From positions 1-14,356 of the forward strand of contig DATBFY010000210.1 of assembly GCA_036558265.1 (NCBI GenBank): a DNA stretch of 14,356 nucleotides. Direction: 5' to 3'. How positions within the stretch are numbered: the first letter of the stretch is position 1; each line of letters starts with the position of its first letter. Positions 6,451 through 12,400 of this stretch are shown piece after piece. A program made the position numbers and the translations under genes. The notes under the pieces are model-generated. The model made no database searches. It was given only the letters and a program-made list of their open reading frames with translations, and was not told the DNA's origin. Source of the DNA: RYN-433 sp036558265 (GTDB lineage: Bacteria > Planctomycetota > Phycisphaerae > Tepidisphaerales > Tepidisphaeraceae).

Positions 6451-9400
6451 TCACTCAATGACGTCCGATCTCTTCACACGCTTCGTGCTAAACGCAGGGG
6501 CAGCGCTCGCCACTGCCGTCGTCGCCGCCACCACCGCCTTTGGCTTCACCGCATTCGACGACGCCGCTCGCGTCACCGCGAACTTAGGCGCCTGCGCCGC
6601 CTTCACCGCCGACTGCGGCTTCGCCACCGGCTTGGGCTGCGGCTTCGCCACCGGCTTGGTCGCCGGCTTCGTCACCGCCGGCACCACCGATTTCGCCAGC
6701 GACACCGGCGCCGACACACCCACCTGCACGGGCGCCGGCGCCGCAGGCGGCTGCGGCGGCAGCGAGTTCCCCATGCTCAGCTCCAGGATCTGGTAATCCC
6801 GGATATCGACCACGCGATCGCCGTTCAGATCGCCCTGTGCCGGCGTCGCGTTGGTGCGGCCCATGTTCGCAAAGAGGGTGCTGAAGTCGCCGATATCGAC
6901 CTTGCCGTCGCCGCTGACGTCCCCGGCGAGCTGCGCGAAGTTCAGCACGTAGTCCGTGCCAACCCCGCCGCCGCTGCCCGCGCCCAGTGCGTTGCCGCCC
7001 TGGTCGTGAACGTTCGCGGCCTGCAGCGTCGCCCGATAGATGCCGTCGGGCAACAGCGCCGCGCCGTTGTACGTGAACGTCGCGCGGAACGTCGCCGGGT
7101 CGTAAGCCAGCGCGACCTGTCCCGCCGGGATCGTCTGGCCGGTCGTGAGGTTCTCCAGGACCAGCGCGGCCGCTCCGCCCGCGATCGTCACGTCCTCGCT
7201 GAACTGCACCACCACGCGATTGGGCGACGCGAACGACGCCGACGTGACGCTCGGCGGCGCCGCGTCGATCGCGCTGATCACCGCCGTGTCGGTGTAGACG
7301 TGGTCGTTGTCGTCGTGGTCGGTCACGGTGAACGTCACCGTATACGTCCCGGGCTTGCTGGGCGTGAACGAGAAGTCCTGCGTCGTCGCGCCCGGCACCG
7401 CCTGCCCGTTGTCGCTGACCACGCTCCAGGAGAAGGCGAAGTTCGACCCGTCGTTCGGGTTCGGATCGGTCACGATGCCGGGGAGGTTCAGGAGCTGACC
7501 AACCGGAACGATCTGGTCCGGCCCGGCGTTGGCGACCATGACGCCGCCGAAATCCACGCCCGCGGCGGTTTGCCCGCCGGTGAGCGTGAACGTCGTCGGC
7601 CCGCCCGCGCTCACCTTCACGTCGTCCACGTACCATCCCTCGGCGTTGTTGAGCGCGTCGGAGGCGAAGCGGAACTGCACCTGGATCTGCTGCCCCAGGA
7701 ACGCCGACAGGTCCAGCGACACCGGGTTAAACACGCCCGTCGAATCCGCCAGCCCGCCCAGCGTCGAATTGTCGGCCAGCGGCGTGAAGATCCCGTTGGA
7801 CAGCACGCCCACGCTCGCCAGGTCGATCGACTGCGCCGTCACCGTCACGTCGTCCACGTACCAGCCTTCGGCCACGCGTCCGTCCGAGTCCGCCGCGAAG
7901 GCGAACTCGAGCTGGATCTGCTGCCCGGCAAAGCTCGACAGGTCGAGCGTCAACTGTGTGAATGCCGCCGTGTTCACCAGGTTCCCGCGCGTGCCGTTGC
8001 GGGCGATCACCGTCCGGTTCGCCCCGGAGATCACCGTGATCGCCGCGCCGTCCACCGTCTGCCCGAGGATGCCCGACGCCGCCGCCAGGAAATAATTCAG
8101 CCTCAGCGTCACCGGGCCGGTGAGTCCTGTCAGGTCGATGATCGGCGAGGTGATCGCGCCCGTCGAGCCGTTCGCGTAGGTGCCGGTCGCGTCGCTGCCG
8201 AAATACATGCTGAAGTTGCCCGAGTGCCCCCCCGACGTGCCGCGCCGCGTCGAGAGGTGCCACAGGCCGTCGCCCTTGTATCCGTCGGCGCTGCCGACGG
8301 TCGGCGTTCCGTTGGTGAAATCCGCCTGCGACAGCGTCAGGTTCGATCGCGTCGTGGTCAGCAACTGGTTGAAGTCAAGCCGCACCGGCACCGCCAGCGC
8401 CGTCAGGTCGATCAAGGGCGAGGTCAGCGTCCCGGTCGAGCTGTTCGCGTACGTCCCGGTCGCCTCCGAGCCGAAGTAGAAGCTCTGACCCGCGGAATGA
8501 CCCGCGTCGGCGCTGTGGCGGCTGGTCACGTGCCACGGATCCGCCGCGCCCGACGTCGCGAAGCCCTGCACCGCGCCGCCCGTGAAGTTGGCGTTGAAGA
8601 ACGTCCGCGGCGCCGTCGGCGTCCACGCCGACTTGAGCACCTCCGCCACGTTGTACGTCCCCGGGGCAAGGCCGCTGAACGCGTAGTTCCCGTCGGCGTC
8701 GGTGACCGCCGTCCGCTCGCCCGCGTCCAGCACGCCGTCCGCGTCGGTGTCCAGGAAGAACGTCCAGTTGGCGATCCCCGCGTCCTCCGGGTCGCGGATG
8801 CCGTTGCGGTTCACGTCGCCGTACTTGGCGCCGCTGATCGTCGCCAGCCCCACGCTCACGTCGAACGTCCGCGTCGTGCTGCGGCCACGCCAGTCCTGCG
8901 CGCCGCTCGCCCCGTCCACCGCCGTCACCGTGATCGTCGCCACGCCGGTGAACGTCGAGCCGGCCGGCGGCGGCGTCACCACCAGCTGGTTCCCCGACAA
9001 CTGAACCGTCACGTTCGGGTTGTTGCTGCTCGCCCCGGTGAAGAAGATTCCGTCCCCCGCATCCGGGTCCGAGCCCGTCAGGTTGATGACGATCGGCGTG
9101 CCGACCACCGTCGAGCGCGCCCCGATCGGTGCGATCACCGGCGCCTGGTCCGCGTCGAACCCCAGGTCCGCCACCTTCGACGTCAGCGTCGGGATCGACG
9201 TCGTGAATGACGGGTTGTCCAGCGGGTTGCGGTTCAGCGTCAGCGACTTGAGCTTCGCCAGCGTCGTCAGCGGCGTCAGCCCGCCGGTGATCTGGTCGCC
9301 GTTCAGGTAAAGCCGCTCGAGGTTGGTCATCGAGCCGAAGTTCGCCGCGTTGCTGATCCGGTCGTTCGCCAGGCTCAGCGACTTCAGGCCCGCGATCGTC

Positions 9401-12400
9401 CCCAGCGGTGACGCGTCGGCGATCCGCGGCCCCTTGAACAGCGTCGCCGCGCCCGCGGCGATGCCGCCGGCCTGCTCGGCCGGCGCGCCCACGAGGATGT
9501 CCCCGCCGCCGTCCACCACCGCCACCGACGCGCCGAACTGATCCACGATGTTGACCACCGGGTTGGTAAGGGTCTGCACCGCGGCGCCCGTGGTGGCGTC
9601 CATCACGTAGACCGCGCCCGGCTTGGTCAGGCCCGACGGTGGCGCACCCACGACCAGCAGGCTGTCGTTGAACGTCGCCAGCGACGTGCCGAACCGGTCG
9701 GGCGTGCCGCCCGTGCCCGGGTTGTCGATCGTCCGCACCGCCGCGCCGCTCTGCCCGTTAAAGAGGTACACGGCGCCGACGCCCGCCTTGTTTCGCGGGG
9801 CGCCGATGGCCACGTTGTCGCCCACCGCCGCGATCGACGAGCCGAACCCGCTCGACGCGGTGTTCTCCGGGTTGGCGATCGCGGTCCACGCGCCGGTCTG
9901 CAGGTTCAGGATGTACGCCGCCCCCACGTCCGCGGTCGCGCCCACGTCCCGGCCCGGCGCCCCCACGTACAGGTGGTTCGCGTCTGCCGCGATCGCCGCG
10001 CCGAACTGTTGCGTCGGATCCGAAACCGGGTCGAGGTAAACCGCGATGTGATCCCCCGTCGCCGGGTTCACGCGCATCACGAAATCCCGCCCCGGCGCGC
10101 TGATCAGCACCTCCTGGCCGACCGTGGTCATCGCCGCGCCCCACTGCGCCCCGCCCATGGGGTTCCCCGGTACCATCGCGCTGACCAGGTTGCCCGTCGT
10201 CGCGTCGTAAACGTAGACCACGCCCGTGCTGTTGAACACGCTGAACGGCGCGCTGACCAGCAGAAGGTTGCCCACCGCCGCGATCGCGCTGCCGAACCGC
10301 GAGCCCGGCGCGCCATTGGTCAGCGTTCGCACCGGCTGGCCCGTCACGCCGTCGTACAGGTAAACGGCGCCGGCGTCCGTGCCCGCGGTGTCGTCGAACG
10401 GATCCGCCACCACGAGGAAGCGCCCGACGCTCCCCACCACGCGTCCCGCCTGGTCACCCAACGCCGGTGTCGGGTTCGTGAACGTCCCCAGGAGATCCGA
10501 CCCGCGGATCGGGCCCGCCGTCGGCACGATCGGGCTCACCGGACCGTCCGCGCTGAGCAACGTCAGGTTCACCAGCGCCGCCAGTGCCCCCGCGACGCGC
10601 AGCGTGTTCCCGTCCAGGATCAATTGCCGCAGGCTCACGAGCGCCGCCACCGCGGGCAGCGCGCTGTCCGACAGCCGATTGAACCCCAGGTCCAGGTTCC
10701 GCAGCCGCGAGAGCCCCACCAGGCCGTGCGGGACATTGCTCGCGTCGATGTACGAGAGGCGCGAGATGTTGTTCCGCGCCAGGTTCAACGTCTCGAGGTT
10801 CGCCAGCAGCTCCAGGCCCGACAGGTCGGTGATGCCGCGACCCGAGGCGTCCAGCTCGCGGATCTGCGCCAGTTGGCTCGCCAGCAGGGGCCGCGTGAGC
10901 CCCGTGCCCGCGGGCGTATGTCCGATGCCCAGCGCGTCGGCGATCGCCGAGCGCAGCCCCGCGTCCGGGATCGTCACCACCGGGTCGGCGTCCGGCACCG
11001 CGATGTTGCTGGACTGCGTGGCGTTGGGCGTCTGCCTTAGCTCCCCGGTCTGCTGGTCGATTCCCTCCACGTCGTCGCCGACGAAGCTGTCGGTGCCGCT
11101 GTTCCCGAAGAGTCGATCGATGCCGCCGTTGCCGGTCACCGTGTCGTCGCCGTCGCCGCCCGAGACCTGGTCGCGGTCGGCGTCGGCGTGGGTCGCGCCG
11201 GCGGTCGGGACGACCATCTCGATCGTGAACCCGATCGCCGACGGCGCCGCCCCGAACGGGTCGTACACCCGCAGCAGGAACGTGCCCGCGTTGAACGGCC
11301 GCAGCGAGATCACCGACAGCCCGCGCGCCAGCACCGTGCCGTCGGGGGCGAGCAGGTCCCCCACCACGCCGTGCTGCCGCGCCGTCGTCACCAGCAGCGC
11401 CGTCTGACGCGCGGTGTTCGCCGTCCGCTGCACGTCCAGCGACACCTGCGTGCTGGAGGCGACCAGCCGCAGCATGATGTGCGTCTTGCCCGCCGCCAGC
11501 GCCGCCCGGATCGCCGCCGTGATGTCGATGCTGATCACGCCCGAACTCGCGTCGGTGGCCCCGAACGGTCGCTCGCCCGCCAGCGTCGCCGCTGCCGAGC
11601 CGTCGGTCGGGCTGACCACCCCGTTCCCCTTCACCTGCCCCACGAACACGCTCAGCTTCTGCCCCGCCACGATCGTCGCGTTCGCGTAGTCGAGCTGGAG
11701 CTGAACCTGCTCGATGAAGTTGGTCTGATCGACGTACGCCAGGTACGGCGAGAGGTCGAACTCGAAAATCCCCACGCCGCCGGTCGCCCCGCCCACGCGC
11801 AACGTCGCGCCGTCCGCCTGGAGCGTAAAGCCGGTGCCGGGGCTCACCGGGGTGAGCCCGCCGTCGCTGCCGTGCAGCGCCTTGGTCGCCCGCTCCTTCG
11901 CCGCAGGCGTCAGCCGGATCACGCTGTCGGCCTGGCCGTCGCCCTCGGTCGTGAAGGTGTACCAGCGCTCGGTCTGCCCGGCGTTGAGGGTGAACGTGGA
12001 CGCGGGATTGTTGAAGACGATCGATTGCCCGCCGCCCTGCCCGACGAGGAAGTCGCCGTCGCCGGTCACGGTCTGGTTCGTGAGCGTCACGACCGTCACG
12101 CCCGCGGGCGCGGTCGGCTGCACCACGCCGTCGTACACGACGTAGATCTTCCCCCCGCCCGCGGTCAGCGTCGGCGAGATCACGTCCGCGCCCGGTGCGC
12201 CGATCACGAGGTCCGACGTATGATCGCGGTTCAGGTCGATCGGCCCGGTCGGCGAGAGCACGCCGAACTGGTCGAACTCGCCCTCACCCGCGATTACCCG
12301 ATCCGCGTTCGCCAGCGACAACCCGTTGGGCCGGTCCGCGATCGAGAAGAAGACGTAAACCTGCCCGCGCTGCTGCACGTCCAGGATCACGTCCTGGCTG

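Noticed and set aside
6613..6659. Tandem repeat as a possible CRISPR or regulatory repeat
   Set aside because: The period is exactly 24 nt, in frame, encoding KPVAKPQ units with no spacers.
6319..9210. A 963-codon open frame on the plus strand opposite the giant gene
   Set aside because: The translation is extremely Arg- and His-rich with no recognisable domain, while the opposite strand encodes clear PKD, dockerin and SdrD-like domains.
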